Below, in pieces: positions 33,795 to 43,131 of a stretch of 64,000 nucleotides of DNA. Source of the DNA: Actinophytocola sp963826035 (GTDB lineage: Bacteria; Actinomycetota; Actinomycetes; Mycobacteriales; Pseudonocardiaceae). The notes under the pieces were generated by a model, which saw nothing but the letters and a program-made list of their open reading frames with translations, was not told the DNA's origin and ran no database searches. The stretch is from positions 2,356,001 to 2,420,000 of the forward strand of contig CAWGVZ010000010.1 in assembly GCA_963826035.1 (NCBI GenBank). The letters are read 5' to 3'. Numbering within the stretch: position 1 is the first letter of the stretch; each line of letters starts with the position of its first letter. The translations under genes and the position numbers were made by a program.

Positions 33795-34166
33795 ATGTGC
33801 GACAGGATCGACGGTTGCCCGGAGCAGATGCGGGATTTCCTACAACTGCAACGGGTACGCCCTGATCTCAACACCATTCCGACGGTGTCACCGGGTCCCA
33901 CCTGCAACGGGGGCGTGATGAGCTGCGCGGACCTGTCCACGGTCGACCGTGACGTCACCGCAAGGCTGGTCCGTTACCTCACCCACATGACACAGGGCAT
34001 TACCGGCTACGTGGACATCATGCGCAAAACCTCGCAGATCTACGCGGACGGCGCCGCGTCCACCGCCGCCGACATCAGGGCCGCCGCCACGTACAAACTG
34101 AGCGACGCGCTGCCCGACGTGGCGCCCGACCTGTCCACCCCGGAATTCAAACCGCGGGACGCGTGA
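33795..34166 (+). CDS. small type VII substrate-like protein
   Basis: A 123-residue protein. From residue 40 on it is a helical WXG100-size module (SCADLSTVDRDVTARLVRYL ... QIYADGAASTAADIRAAA). The N-terminal 40 residues (MCDRIDGCPEQMRDFLQ) have less typical codon use. ATG 33795 (GGAG six bases upstream) is chosen; ATG 33918 with GGGGGC upstream would give an 82-residue form. It opens a four-gene run after eccC, four bases before the next gene. Confidence 0.7.
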   Translation: MCDRIDGCPEQMRDFLQLQRVRPDLNTIPTVSPGPTCNGGVMSCADLSTVDRDVTARLVRYLTHMTQGITGYVDIMRKTSQIYADGAASTAADIRAAATYKLSDALPDVAPDLSTPEFKPRDA

Positions 34167-34170
34167 CGCG

Positions 34171-35574
34171 ATGCTCTCGCTTTACACGCTGCTCACGGTG
34201 CGGCCGAGGGAACTCCTGGACCGGCTGGTGGCCGAAGAGGCGCACGTGCAACGCCTGGCTGTCTCATCGCAGATGTGGTCGACCGCGGCGACCATGATCC
34301 AGCAGGCGGAGCAGAGCCTGTCCGACCGGACGAAAGCGTTGCTGGCCAACGCATGGCACGACGGGGCGGGGCGCGAGTTCGGCGACGTCGTCAACGGCAG
34401 CCTGAGGACGATGAGGAACTGGCACGGTCTCATCACCTCGTTCGGTTGGCCCAACGGCAGCATCTCCAACAAGATCGACGAGGTCGTCCGCCAGTATCCG
34501 GGCCGCGTGGCACAGGTCCGGCAGATCTGCGACGACTACGACAAACAGGTGGCACGGAACAACGACGACTCGAGCTTCGTGGCTCTGTACATCCAGCAGG
34601 CCGGCCAGATCCTGGACAAGCACGACGAGGCCTGCAGGGCGGTCACCAGCGGCATGAAGAACCTCGCGCATTTCGCCACCGAGTGGGAGGGCCCGCGAGC
34701 GGCCATCCCCGATGGCGGCGCCCCCGGCACGCCTCGGTCTCCTGGGCCGGCCGCCGCCGGCGCGGGCACCCCGGCCGCGGCTGCTCCGGAACCGGCGGCC
34801 GTCGACCCAGGGGCGCCCGCCACCGTGCCCACCGACTCGCCGACGGCGTCCGACCCGCTCAGCGCCGCGGCGAGCGCACTGGAGGCGGCGCAGGGCCTGC
34901 TCGACGGCATACATGTGCCGGACGCGATTCCGGTGCCCGATCCCGGTGGGCTGGGTCTGGACCCAGCGGCGTACCCGGAGGCTCAGTACGGGCTGCCCGC
35001 ACTGAGCGGCTTCGACGCGGGCGCGTCTGGTGGCGGCGCCTCGGCGGGGGGCACTGGCGCCGGGACCACGGCGATGACCGGCCCCGGCCCCGGCGGCGCG
35101 GTCGGCGCAGGCAACGCTCCCGTGGCGGCCGCCGGTCTGGCCCGTGGGTTGGCGTCGGCCGCCGGAGGCTCGATGCCGCCGATGTCGCCGCCGATGTCGG
35201 GCGCGGGTGCGGGTGCGGCGGGCGCGCGAAACGCGGCCGGGATCAAACCTGGCAACAGCGACCGGCCGGCCGCCGAGTCCCGGCCACGCCCGCGCCGCGC
35301 TACGCAGGCGACACCGGGCGTCGCGCTGACCGGACGAGCGGGCGCCGGCGCGCCCAAACCGGCCGCACAACGCAGCTGGGACAACGAGAACGACTCACTC
35401 CAGGTGCTCGACGAGCACCTGTGGCAGGTGAACCAACCGGAGGAGGAAACCCATGGACAAGATCGACGGCAATCCGGCGGCGATGGCCGCGACCGCGCAA
35501 CAGCTCACCGCGCCCCCGATGCCGGGCTCGTTGGGCCGGGTGGGAGCGCCAATCAACCCACCAGGGCTCGTTGA
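34171..35574 (+). CDS. type VII substrate with helical head and Pro/Ala/Gly-rich tail
   Basis: A 467-residue frame. Residues about 1-180 are helical with W-x-D/G-type turns (LANAWHDGAGREFGDVV), like LXG or EspB-type substrates. Residues about 185-400 are Ala/Gly/Pro-rich and low complexity (GAGAGAAGARNAAG). The conserved end motif WDNENDSLQVLDEHLWQV sits near 405-422. Beyond it the frame runs 122 bases into the next gene, so the true C-terminus was probably near 35450 and the stop is lost or shifted. It is probably secreted with its neighbours. Confidence 0.78.
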   Translation: MLSLYTLLTVRPRELLDRLVAEEAHVQRLAVSSQMWSTAATMIQQAEQSLSDRTKALLANAWHDGAGREFGDVVNGSLRTMRNWHGLITSFGWPNGSISNKIDEVVRQYPGRVAQVRQICDDYDKQVARNNDDSSFVALYIQQAGQILDKHDEACRAVTSGMKNLAHFATEWEGPRAAIPDGGAPGTPRSPGPAAAGAGTPAAAAPEPAAVDPGAPATVPTDSPTASDPLSAAASALEAAQGLLDGIHVPDAIPVPDPGGLGLDPAAYPEAQYGLPALSGFDAGASGGGASAGGTGAGTTAMTGPGPGGAVGAGNAPVAAAGLARGLASAAGGSMPPMSPPMSGAGAGAAGARNAAGIKPGNSDRPAAESRPRPRRATQATPGVALTGRAGAGAPKPAAQRSWDNENDSLQVLDEHLWQVNQPEEETHGQDRRQSGGDGRDRATAHRAPDAGLVGPGGSANQPTRAR

Positions 35575-35836
35575 GGGCTTCGCGATGTCCATTGTGGACA
35601 AGCTGGCTTCGGTGGCCGCCGCGGACTACCTGACCAAGGTCACCGGCGACATCGTCACCCACGCCTCGAACGTCCAGAAGATCTCGCACGAGTACAGCTG
35701 GGCCGACCTCACCTCCGCCGCCGGACTGGTCGGCGCGTCCGCAAAGGTCGCCAACCAGGGCATCAGCCTGGTCAAGACCGTGACCGGCGGTGGCGCCGAA
35801 CCCGCCGCCACCGCCCCCGCAACCGAAAAGGATTGA
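35453..35836 (+). CDS. small type VII-locus helical protein
   Basis: A 127-residue protein from ATG 35453, with GGAGGAGG at ideal spacing. It is helical (IVDKLASVAAADYLTKVTGD) with a disordered acidic tail (PAATAPATEKD). Size and position suggest a substrate partner or chaperone for one of the adjacent PPE-like proteins. No precise family call can be made. It overlaps the readthrough end of the gene before it and lies five bases before the next gene. Confidence 0.7.
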   Translation: MDKIDGNPAAMAATAQQLTAPPMPGSLGRVGAPINPPGLVEGFAMSIVDKLASVAAADYLTKVTGDIVTHASNVQKISHEYSWADLTSAAGLVGASAKVANQGISLVKTVTGGGAEPAATAPATEKD

Positions 35837-35841
35837 CGGCC

Positions 35842-36894
35842 ATGGCCATCCCGTACAACCTGCTGCCGATGGAGATGCTCGTCGCGATGAGCAGCGCCGA
35901 GGTCGCCAACGCGCCTGGCTACCTCGACGCGGCCCGGATGTGGACCGAGGTGCGCACCTGGATCGACAGCGCCCGCACCGAACTGCGCACCAGGTCGGAG
36001 TCCCTGCTGCCGCACTGGAAGGACGAGGCAGCACGGGACTGGGCGACGAAGGTCCAGGCCGACGACGCCGACCTGGCGGGCTGGGCGTCGCGGATCGACG
36101 CCTCCCAGGTGTCGGCGACCCTCACCACGCTGTCCGGCGCGATCACCAGGACCAACATGGAGGTAATGGCCCTGAACGGGCAGTACCTGGCCGCGCTGTC
36201 CAACCCGTTGACCGCGTGGGCGGCGGTGGGGTTCCAGCAGGCGGCAGGCGCGGTGATGACCGCGCTCGGTGCGGAGTTCGACATGGCCATCGTGAAGACC
36301 GCGTCGGCGGCCGGGGTCAAGCCGCCGAATATCCCGACCGTGGAGATCAAGCCGTCGGCGAAGGGAAACACGCCGGAGGACGCTATCAAGGCGCTCACGG
36401 CCACCTCGGGCGCGATGTCCGAGCTGGAGACCCTGGCCACGACGATGGGCTTCGGCCAGGGCGGCGGCTCCACCGCGGGCTCCGCCGGTGACCTGCCGTC
36501 GCTGGCCGGCGTGACGCCCACGATGCCGGGCACCGCGAACCTGACCGCCGCCGCCCCCGGCGCGGGCACCGCACCGACGCTCAGCGGCATGTCGCTGCCG
36601 TACGGCACGCTCGGCGCCACCGGCCTCCCGGCGACGGCGAAACCGCTCGCCGCCAAGCGGGCCCCGGTCGCCGCGGCGGACGTGTCCCCTGCCGCCCAGA
36701 ACCCGGCCGCCGCGACGCAGGCCAGGAGCGGCGCGGTCCCGCCCCCCATGATGCCGCCGATGGCCGGACAGGCAGCGGGCACCGTACGACCGGCCGGCAG
36801 CAACGCCCCGACCGGCCAGTCCCGCACAACCCGGAAGCGCACGGACGCGACCAACGCCGTGCCCGCGGACCTGCGCGGCCGGTCCAGCGGGTGA
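35842..36894 (+). CDS. PPE/EspB-like type VII substrate
   Basis: A 350-residue protein. Residues about 1-190 are long helices (YLDAARMWTEVRTWIDSA ... LPHWKDEAARDWATKV with W-x-D/E turns) like the helical domain of type VII substrates. The rest is Ala/Pro/Gly-rich and unstructured, ending in basic TTRKRTDATN. ATG 35842 is preferred over 35833 for AAGGA spacing. It closes the four-gene run downstream of eccC. Confidence 0.78.
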   Translation: MAIPYNLLPMEMLVAMSSAEVANAPGYLDAARMWTEVRTWIDSARTELRTRSESLLPHWKDEAARDWATKVQADDADLAGWASRIDASQVSATLTTLSGAITRTNMEVMALNGQYLAALSNPLTAWAAVGFQQAAGAVMTALGAEFDMAIVKTASAAGVKPPNIPTVEIKPSAKGNTPEDAIKALTATSGAMSELETLATTMGFGQGGGSTAGSAGDLPSLAGVTPTMPGTANLTAAAPGAGTAPTLSGMSLPYGTLGATGLPATAKPLAAKRAPVAAADVSPAAQNPAAATQARSGAVPPPMMPPMAGQAAGTVRPAGSNAPTGQSRTTRKRTDATNAVPADLRGRSSG

Positions 36895-36907
36895 CGAGCC
36901 CGCGCAG

Positions 36908-37088
36908 TTACTTAAGGAGCCTGCCGTCTGTCCTTCGTACCCGCAGTACATCCGTGCCGTCAGAGGACAGCACAACGTCCTGTAATGCCGATGAGCGGCC
37001 AACGGTGCCCTGGCGCTGGCTCGTTTGCGTGTTGCGGAGGTCTAGCGTCCGGACATGGACAGTGACAGGGCCGGGGAGGACGACCTCG
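36908..37088 (-). other. open frame remnant downstream of the NTPase fragment
   Basis: On the minus strand a frame of about 60 codons without a start runs from the NTPase break to TAA at 36908 (EFDDEVVLPGPVTVHVRT ... SSDGTDVLRVRRTDGRLLK). It may be the tail of another gene joined to the truncated NTPase. No family is recognised. Confidence 0.3.
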
Positions 37089-37589
37089 TCATCGAATTCT
37101 CGCCGCCCTTGATCGCGGTGCCAGCAGCCGCAGCAAGTGCGGCTCCCGGGTCGTCGCTGTAAACAGTGCCGGTACCGGCTTCCCCAGAATGGTGAGCAGC
37201 TGCTCCAGGACCGCGTCGACGAAGGCGGTCCGGTCTGACTGCCCGGGCAGGCGAGCGGTCACGAAGAACGACACGACCCGGACGCCCGCAGGCGGGTTCA
37301 GAACGAACGACGACATCAACGCGGTCTTGCCCGCCCATGGAACCGCCCGCCACCAGCGGTAACACCCCGCCGTCTCCTTCAAAAGCGCGAAAGTGGCCAG
37401 CTCGGCGAGTTCGGTTTCGCGCCCGACCGGCATATTCGGCGCGATCCGCTCGACCTGGTGACGATAACCGGACCGCACCCGGGAACCGGTGTACAGGTTG
37501 ACGTCTCCATGTACGACTCCGACCTGCACCAGGAACCCGTGGACATCGCCGGACACCTCGTTGTGGATGTACCCCGGGGATTCTGACAT
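37089..37589 (-). pseudogene. N-terminal fragment of a STAND/NACHT-like NTPase
   Basis: A 166-residue frame from ATG 37589. The start HNEVSGDVHGFLVQVGVVHG is the hallmark opening of actinobacterial NB-ARC/TPR-type NTPases. GRETELAELA and the P-loop VPWAGKTALMSS (about 86-97) follow, then VVSFFVTARLPGQSDR. Full-length relatives exceed 700 residues with Walker B and repeat domains; here the frame ends after EPHLLRLLAPR. It is therefore a truncated gene. Such proteins are often signal-sensing or defence ATPases. Confidence 0.75.
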
Positions 37590-37980
37590 ACCCAGATCAT
37601 CCCAGCTCCCCGTCGCCGACCGGACGCACAGGATCTTGCGAAAGCGAGATACAAGTAGCTGCGAACCACGTTTCGCCAGCCCCTAAAAGCCGTGTCATAC
37701 GAAAGTCGTGAACTATCTTTCCCGACGAGTAAGGACGTGTGCTTACGACAAATCATCGACATCCGAAAGCCAACTTCCCTCGCACCCACTCGCTCACATT
37801 CCGTGACACCCACGATGACCCAGCGCCCCAGGTGGCGTGACTCGGAGCGAGAACACGACTGCGGTCCGCGCGCGCATCTGAGCTGGTGACGGTTGTTACA
37901 GGTCAGGACCGTCCACTCCGGAACAATGACGCCCTCCCGACGCGTCACCGATGCGTCAAGACCCCTCTGAGGAAGTCGTC
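37590..37980. other. non-coding stretch before the integrase
   Basis: Some 390 bases of lower GC with no convincing frame on either strand and no tRNA-like fold that I can see. It separates the NTPase fragment from the integrase gene and is where an attachment site might be expected, but I find no repeat to support one. Confidence 0.4.
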
Positions 37981-39110
37981 ATGGCCTGGATCGAGAAGAC
38001 CGGACCCACCCTCTGGCGTGTCCGCTGGCGACGCCCGGACGGCACCACCGGATCAGTAACCGGGTTCCGCAGCGAGAAGGCTGCCAACAACTACGCCGAC
38101 GAGATCGAGTGCGACCAGCGCCGCGGCACCTGGCTGGACCCGTCCGGGTTCCGCACCACCCTGGCCGACTGGGTCATCCGCTGGTGGACCACTCCCGACC
38201 TGGACACCCGCACCCTGGAGAACTACGACAGCTACCTACGCTGCCACATCCTCCCCCGCTTCGGCACCACGCCCATGGGCACCATCACCACCCTGGACAT
38301 CAAACTCTGGACGAAGGAAGCCGCTGAGGACGGCTACGCCCAAGCCACCATCAGCAACTGGGTGAACCTGCTCTCCATGATCCTCACCGACGCTGTCGAC
38401 CAACGACTCATCCCCGCCAACCCCGATCCACAAGCGTCGGCGCCGCGGCCGCCGCTCCCGCCGGATGACACCGGAGAAGACGTGGGCCACCCCGGAGCAG
38501 GTCCTGCGCGTCGCCGACCAAGCCGGCCAACTCGGCGGCCCCCACCGCCCGCCTGCTGATCATCACCGCCGCTTGGACGGGGTGCCGCTGGGGCGAGCTC
38601 ACCGGCCTGCACCGCCGCAACGTCAACCTCGCGCACGGAACAATAGTCATCGACCGGGAGTATGGAGCGCTGCATGAGTCTCGCAGTACGCGCTGGATCG
38701 GTCCGCCCAAGACCGCCGCGTCCGCCCGACGCATCCCATTGCCACCATTCCTGATAGCTCTCCTCCGCACACACCTGGAGACGCACCCGTATGGGTTTGT
38801 GTTCACCACGCCGAGCGGGACGTGGTGGTGGCGCTCCACTTTCATCCGCCGCATCCTGCGCCCTGCCGTCGACGGCAACCTCGACGCAACCGAGCCGACG
38901 GTGCGGACCGTCCCAGTCCGGCCAGGTCTGACCTTCCACGGCCTGCGGCACAGCCACAAAACCTGGCTCATCGCCGACAACATCCCCGAAATCGCCCAAG
39001 CCCGCCGACTCGGCCACCACCTGGACAACCGCATCGTCGAAACCTACAGCCACGTCGCCCCCGGACTCGTACGGGTGTTTCGCCATCGTGTGTCGTCCGC
39101 CCCCGGATCG
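37981..39110 (+). pseudogene. tyrosine site-specific integrase with two frameshifts
   Basis: A phage/ICE-type tyrosine recombinase spread over three frames. Segment 1 (from ATG 37981, MAWIEKTGPTLWRVRWR) has the N-terminal arm and SAM-like core-binding domain. An extra base near 38425 shifts to segment 2 (KRRRRGRRSRRMTPEKTWAT), and an extra C in a CCCCC run near 38540 shifts to segment 3. The catalytic domain is there: Arg in WTGCRWGELTGL, HGLRHSH, and the nucleophile Tyr in ETYSHVAP. After that the sequence departs from the family and runs into the DUF3140 gene. An integration remnant, or a functional gene with two sequencing errors. Confidence 0.85.
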
Positions 39111-39176
39111 GTCGTGCATCGTTCGCGGTGCTCCGGGTATCCGCGTGAGGTCGATCGACACCAGACGGGAGTTGTC

Positions 39177-39518
39177 ATGCGGGACGATGAGCGTCGTGAG
39201 GTTCGGCAGGAGTTCGACGACGCGGTCAACATGACCGCCGAACAGCTGCGCACCTGGTTGGACACCGACGAGTCGCGGTCGGTCGGCGATCGCGACGGCG
39301 GCGAATCCACCGGTCACGCCTCCGGGTGGCGCATCGCGACGATCCTGGAGACCAAGGCCGCCGATCGCACCGACGACGACCACCGCCACATGCGCAAGGT
39401 CGTGGGCTACGTTCACCGGCACCTGGCGCAACGGCCCGACAGTGGTGTGCGGGACACACCGTGGCGGTACTCCCTGATGAACTGGGGCCACGACCCGCTC
39501 GAGGACGGCGCTTCGTGA
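39177..39518 (+). CDS. DUF3140 domain protein
   Basis: A 113-residue DUF3140 protein, full length for the family, with the conserved segments NMTAEQLRTWLDTDES, GHASGWRI, HMRKVVGYVHRHLAQRP and WRYSLMNWGHDP. GGGAG lies six bases before ATG 39177, so although the integrase frame runs into it, it is an independent gene. The function of the family is unknown. Its TGA overlaps the crtY start (GTGA). Confidence 0.88.
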   Translation: MRDDERREVRQEFDDAVNMTAEQLRTWLDTDESRSVGDRDGGESTGHASGWRIATILETKAADRTDDDHRHMRKVVGYVHRHLAQRPDSGVRDTPWRYSLMNWGHDPLEDGAS

Positions 39519-40654
39519 CGGAAACAGTCGACGTGCTCGTGGTGGGCGCCGGGCCCGCCGGCTGGGCGATCGCCGCCCGGTGCGCCCGCCACGCGCTGGC
39601 CACCGTGCTCGTCGACCCGCGCCCGCACGGCCCGTGGCGGGCCACCTACGGCCTCTGGACGGACCAGTGCGCGGCGCTGCCCGACGGGGCGGACGTCGTG
39701 CCGGCCGCGGCGCTGTGGGCCGGGCAGCGCCGGCTGTCCCGGGGATACGCGGTGCTGGACAACGACTCGGCGATCCACGCGTTCCGGCGTACCGGGGTGG
39801 AGACCGTCGCGGATCGGGTCGTGTCCGCGACGGCCGACGGCACCGTCCGGCTGGGTTCCGGCCACAGCCTGCGGAGCCGGGTGGTGATCGACGCTTCCGG
39901 ACCCCGTCGGGTGCTGTCCGGCGGGACACCACGGACGCCGCGGGTGGAGCAGACCGCCTTCGGCGTGGTCGTGCCGAGCGAGACCGCGGCATCGGTGATC
40001 GCGGCGGGTGAAGCCGTCTTCATGCGGTGGGACGAGCGCGACCGCGACTGGCCGTCGTTCCTCTACTCCGTACCGCTGCCAGGCAACCGCACGTTGCTCG
40101 AGGAGACGTCGTTGGCACGACGGCCGGGTCTGCCGCTGGACCAGCTCGAAGCCCGGCTGACCGAGCGGCTCGGGGCGGTGGTCGACGCGGCGGAGGCCGT
40201 GGAACGGGTCCGGTTCGCGGTGGACATCCCGACGGCACGGCGGCGGGGCGTGGTAGTGGCGTTCGGGGTGGCTGCGGGGATGATGCACCCCGCCACGGGC
40301 TACAGCGTGGGCGACGCACTGGTGACCGCACCGGCGGTCGCGGCGGCCATCGCCGGGGAACTGCCGCGTGGCGGCCGGGCCGCCGCGCGCGCCGCGCAGG
40401 CGGTCGTGTGGTCACCGGGCGCGCGCGTGGTGCGTCTGCTGCGGATGCGTGGTCTGCGGGTCCTGCTGGCGTTGCCGCCGTCGCGGGTACCGGAGTTCTT
40501 CGACGGCTTCTTCGCCCTCCCGGACTCGGCGCAACGCGCCTACCTGAGCGGGCGGGGGGACGTCCGGGGCACGATCGCCGCGATGGTGGCGCTGTTCGAC
40601 GCCGCGTCACCCGAGCTGCGGCGTGCCATGCGGAGAGGAGTGCTGCGCGGATAG
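39515..40654 (+). CDS. crtY: lycopene cyclase (CrtY/CrtL type)
   Basis: CrtY cyclises the ends of lycopene to beta-rings. The 379-residue protein has the dinucleotide-binding motif VLVVGAGPAGWAIAAR at residues 7-22, the family stretch GPWRATYGLWTDQ near 45, and the late motif MMHPATGYSVGDAL near 260. Length is normal. The GTG start overlaps the DUF3140 stop. It is tail to tail with crtU with one base between the stops. With CrtU and CruF nearby, it probably makes a monocyclic (gamma-carotene-type) intermediate. Confidence 0.9.
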   Translation: MTETVDVLVVGAGPAGWAIAARCARHALATVLVDPRPHGPWRATYGLWTDQCAALPDGADVVPAAALWAGQRRLSRGYAVLDNDSAIHAFRRTGVETVADRVVSATADGTVRLGSGHSLRSRVVIDASGPRRVLSGGTPRTPRVEQTAFGVVVPSETAASVIAAGEAVFMRWDERDRDWPSFLYSVPLPGNRTLLEETSLARRPGLPLDQLEARLTERLGAVVDAAEAVERVRFAVDIPTARRRGVVVAFGVAAGMMHPATGYSVGDALVTAPAVAAAIAGELPRGGRAAARAAQAVVWSPGARVVRLLRMRGLRVLLALPPSRVPEFFDGFFALPDSAQRAYLSGRGDVRGTIAAMVALFDAASPELRRAMRRGVLRG

Positions 40655-40655
40655 C

Positions 40656-42233
40656 TCAGACGGGCGACCGGCCGCGGCGCGCCGCGCGGCGCAGTAGCGC
40701 GGACCGGCCGTTGTTGGCGACCGTCCACACGTCGTGTCCCCGCACGTCCCAGGTGCCGAGCAGCTGGTTGGCCGCGCAGAACCCGGTGGTGGCGGCCCGC
40801 TCCATGAGCGCGACGGGCAGGTCCACGCGGGCGAGGTCGCCTGCCAGCACCAGGGTCGGGTCGGCGGTGGTGACCATGGGGCGCCCGGTGAAGGTTCCCG
40901 GCGCGAACAGGGGACAGTCCTGCGCCAGGACGTGTTCGACGTGGTGGACGTTCGCGCCGCGCAGCTCCGGGTAGACGGCGCCGAGGTCGCTGATGATGTC
41001 GTGGGCGATCCGGTCCTGGTCGGGTTCGTCGGGCAACGCGTAGGCGTGGAGTTCCACCACCGATCCCCCGGTGCTCTCGCGCCAGGCGCGGGCCTCGTCC
41101 TCAAACAGGTCGAGCACGCTGATGTTGTCGAGGTGGGCGAATCCCGTGGTGCCGAGGAACGCGGCGCGGTCGGGCCGCGCGGGGCGGTCCAGCCACAGCC
41201 GGGTGACGAGGAAGGGCGGCGCCGTGCGCAGGACGTCGATCCGGTTACGCCAGTCCGGGGTGCCGACCGTCGGTGACGCCGAAACCAGGTGCCGCAGTCC
41301 GGCGACGTCGGTGGCGAGCACGACCGCGTCGATGTCCACGTCCTCGTGATCGGTGCTGACCCGATATCCCGTGGCGTGCCGGTGGACGCGGTGCACCGGC
41401 GTCGCCGTGCGAACGTCGGCACCCAGCCGATCGAGGTAGCGGCGGAGCGGTTTCCACAGGGTGTCGGAGAACGGGCCGCGCGGCACGTCGAACAGCAGCC
41501 CCTCGCTGGAACCGAGGAAGTAGATGTGGAACATGATGGCCAGCTCGGCGGCCGACAGCGCGCGGGGATCGGTGAAGAAGCTGCGGGAGAACACCTCGAA
41601 CGCGAGGTGGCGGGCGGCCCGGGGAAAGCCTATGGACTCGAGGAACGTCGCGGCGTCAACCGAGTCGAGTTCGGCGTAGGTGCGTGGCACGGACACGTCG
41701 AACAGGCCCGCCGCGGCGGCGGGGTTCATGTGGCGCAGGTCATTCAGGGTGAACGTCTTGCTGCGCAGGACGAACCCGGCGACGTTCCACGGCGGTGGCC
41801 TGGGCAGTCCCGCGAAGCTCTCCGTCGCACCGTCACGCTGCAGCAGCGGGTAGTCGGCGACCGGCCGAAGCAGGTCCAGGTCGGGGTCGACCCGGCGCAG
41901 CAGGGCCCGCAGGTTGTAGTACTGGCGGAAGAACGCGTGGAAGCCCCTGGTCATGGTCTGGCCGTAGTCCGTCCGCCAGCCGCGCAGTCGCCCGCCGAGG
42001 TCGGGCTCCCGTTCGAACACGCGCACCGCCACACCGCGCTCGGCGAGGGCGACCGCCGCCGCCACGCCGGCGATCCCGCCGCCGATCACGCCGACGCGCG
42101 GACGCCGCGCGAGGTGGTCGACCGATGGCCGGCCCGGGCGGGCGGGCACGGCGATCGCGTTGCGGTCCCGGCCGGGCCGGGACCCGGCGACGGGCAACGA
42201 CAGGAGCGACGACACCGGGGAACCACCACGCAT
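40656..42233 (-). CDS. crtU: carotene desaturase/methyltransferase CrtU (aromatic ring formation)
   Basis: CrtU turns a beta-ring into an aromatic phi-ring by desaturation with methyl migration. The 525-residue flavoprotein has the FAD motif VIGGGIAGVAAAVALAERG (about 46-64), the CrtU/CruE-type stretch TRGFHAFFRQYYNLRALLRR, PPPWNVAGFVLRSKTF, and a C-terminal FAD motif LAGDLARVDLPVALMERA. ATG 42233 gives the usual CrtU length; the longer frame upstream has low-complexity sequence. It is divergent from cruF (86 bases between starts), so a shared promoter is likely. Confidence 0.88.
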   Translation of the reverse strand: MRGGSPVSSLLSLPVAGSRPGRDRNAIAVPARPGRPSVDHLARRPRVGVIGGGIAGVAAAVALAERGVAVRVFEREPDLGGRLRGWRTDYGQTMTRGFHAFFRQYYNLRALLRRVDPDLDLLRPVADYPLLQRDGATESFAGLPRPPPWNVAGFVLRSKTFTLNDLRHMNPAAAAGLFDVSVPRTYAELDSVDAATFLESIGFPRAARHLAFEVFSRSFFTDPRALSAAELAIMFHIYFLGSSEGLLFDVPRGPFSDTLWKPLRRYLDRLGADVRTATPVHRVHRHATGYRVSTDHEDVDIDAVVLATDVAGLRHLVSASPTVGTPDWRNRIDVLRTAPPFLVTRLWLDRPARPDRAAFLGTTGFAHLDNISVLDLFEDEARAWRESTGGSVVELHAYALPDEPDQDRIAHDIISDLGAVYPELRGANVHHVEHVLAQDCPLFAPGTFTGRPMVTTADPTLVLAGDLARVDLPVALMERAATTGFCAANQLLGTWDVRGHDVWTVANNGRSALLRRAARRGRSPV

Positions 42234-42318
42234 TGCTCGATGCTCGCACTGCTCGGCGCGAGCGGCATGACGTCCGCGTTGCCGTGCCGGTGCGACGGGC
42301 GGCGGATAGTCTCCGCCC

Positions 42319-43131
42319 ATGCCTCCGACCCGCCTGACAGACCGGACCGCGGGCGGCACCCGGGCGCTCGGTGTGGCCGCCTGGGCGTGCGGGTTCCTGG
42401 TGGTCCTGGCCCAGATCGTGTACTCGATGACCGAGCCGTCGACGCGGTTCCCCACGACCGTCGTCGCCGTGGTGGCCTTCGCGGTCGCATCGGTCTGCGA
42501 CGCGGCCTCCCGGTTCGGTCCGTGGGCGGCGGGGCTGCTCGTGCTCGTGGCGGGCGGTGGCGGACTGTTGGCCGAAACGGTCGGCGTGCACACGGGAGTG
42601 CCGTTCGGGTCCTACTCCTACACCGGCACGCTGGGGCCGGAGCTGCTCGGTGTGCCGGTGGTGGTGCCGCTGGCATGGATCATGATGTCCTGGCCCGCGT
42701 TGCTGGTGGGGCGGGCGCTGACGGCCGGGCGCCGGGCGTGGGTGGTCGTGGCGGTCGGTGCCTGGGCACTCGCGTCGTGGGACGTGTTCCTCGACCCGCA
42801 GATGGTGGACGCCGGGCACTGGGTCTGGACGAATCCCACCCCGGCGCTGCCGGGCGTGGCCGACGTACCGCTGACCAACTACGCGGGCTGGCTGCTCGTC
42901 GCCGTGGCGATCGTCGCCGCGCTCCACAGTGGACTGGATGCTCCCCGGGGCGACGCGCTGGACCTGCGGGTCGGTCCGGCGCCGGTGCTCTATCTGTGGA
43001 CCTATGGTTCCTCGGTGTGGGCGCACGCGGCGTTCTTCGGACGACCGTGGGTGTCGCTGGTCGGCGGGATCCTGATGGGTGTGGTGGCGCTGCCGTTCGC
43101 CGTGGCGGTGGCGAGGGCGGTGCGGCGGTGA
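42319..43131 (+). CDS. cruF: carotenoid 1',2'-hydratase CruF
   Basis: CruF hydrates the linear psi-end of carotenoids to a 1'-hydroxyl. This 270-residue protein has about seven membrane helices and the family motifs GVPFGSYSYTGTLGPEL, LAWIMMSWPALL, WDVFLDPQMV and LTNYAGWLLVA (DUF422). Asp residues in WDVFLDPQ are thought to be catalytic in the family. Its TGA overlaps the GTG of the glycosyltransferase gene, so hydration and glycosylation are coupled. Neighbouring crtU and crtY imply that the other end of the molecule is cyclic. Confidence 0.9.
   Translation: MPPTRLTDRTAGGTRALGVAAWACGFLVVLAQIVYSMTEPSTRFPTTVVAVVAFAVASVCDAASRFGPWAAGLLVLVAGGGGLLAETVGVHTGVPFGSYSYTGTLGPELLGVPVVVPLAWIMMSWPALLVGRALTAGRRAWVVVAVGAWALASWDVFLDPQMVDAGHWVWTNPTPALPGVADVPLTNYAGWLLVAVAIVAALHSGLDAPRGDALDLRVGPAPVLYLWTYGSSVWAHAAFFGRPWVSLVGGILMGVVALPFAVAVARAVRR

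Noticed and set aside
37590..37980. tRNA or attachment site beside the integrase
   Set aside because: No cloverleaf-like fold or repeated end could be found by eye.
41289..43127. N-terminal extension of the glycosyltransferase frame
   Set aside because: The upstream part is antisense to crtU and out of frame with cruF; the true start is the GTG at 43128 that overlaps the cruF stop.
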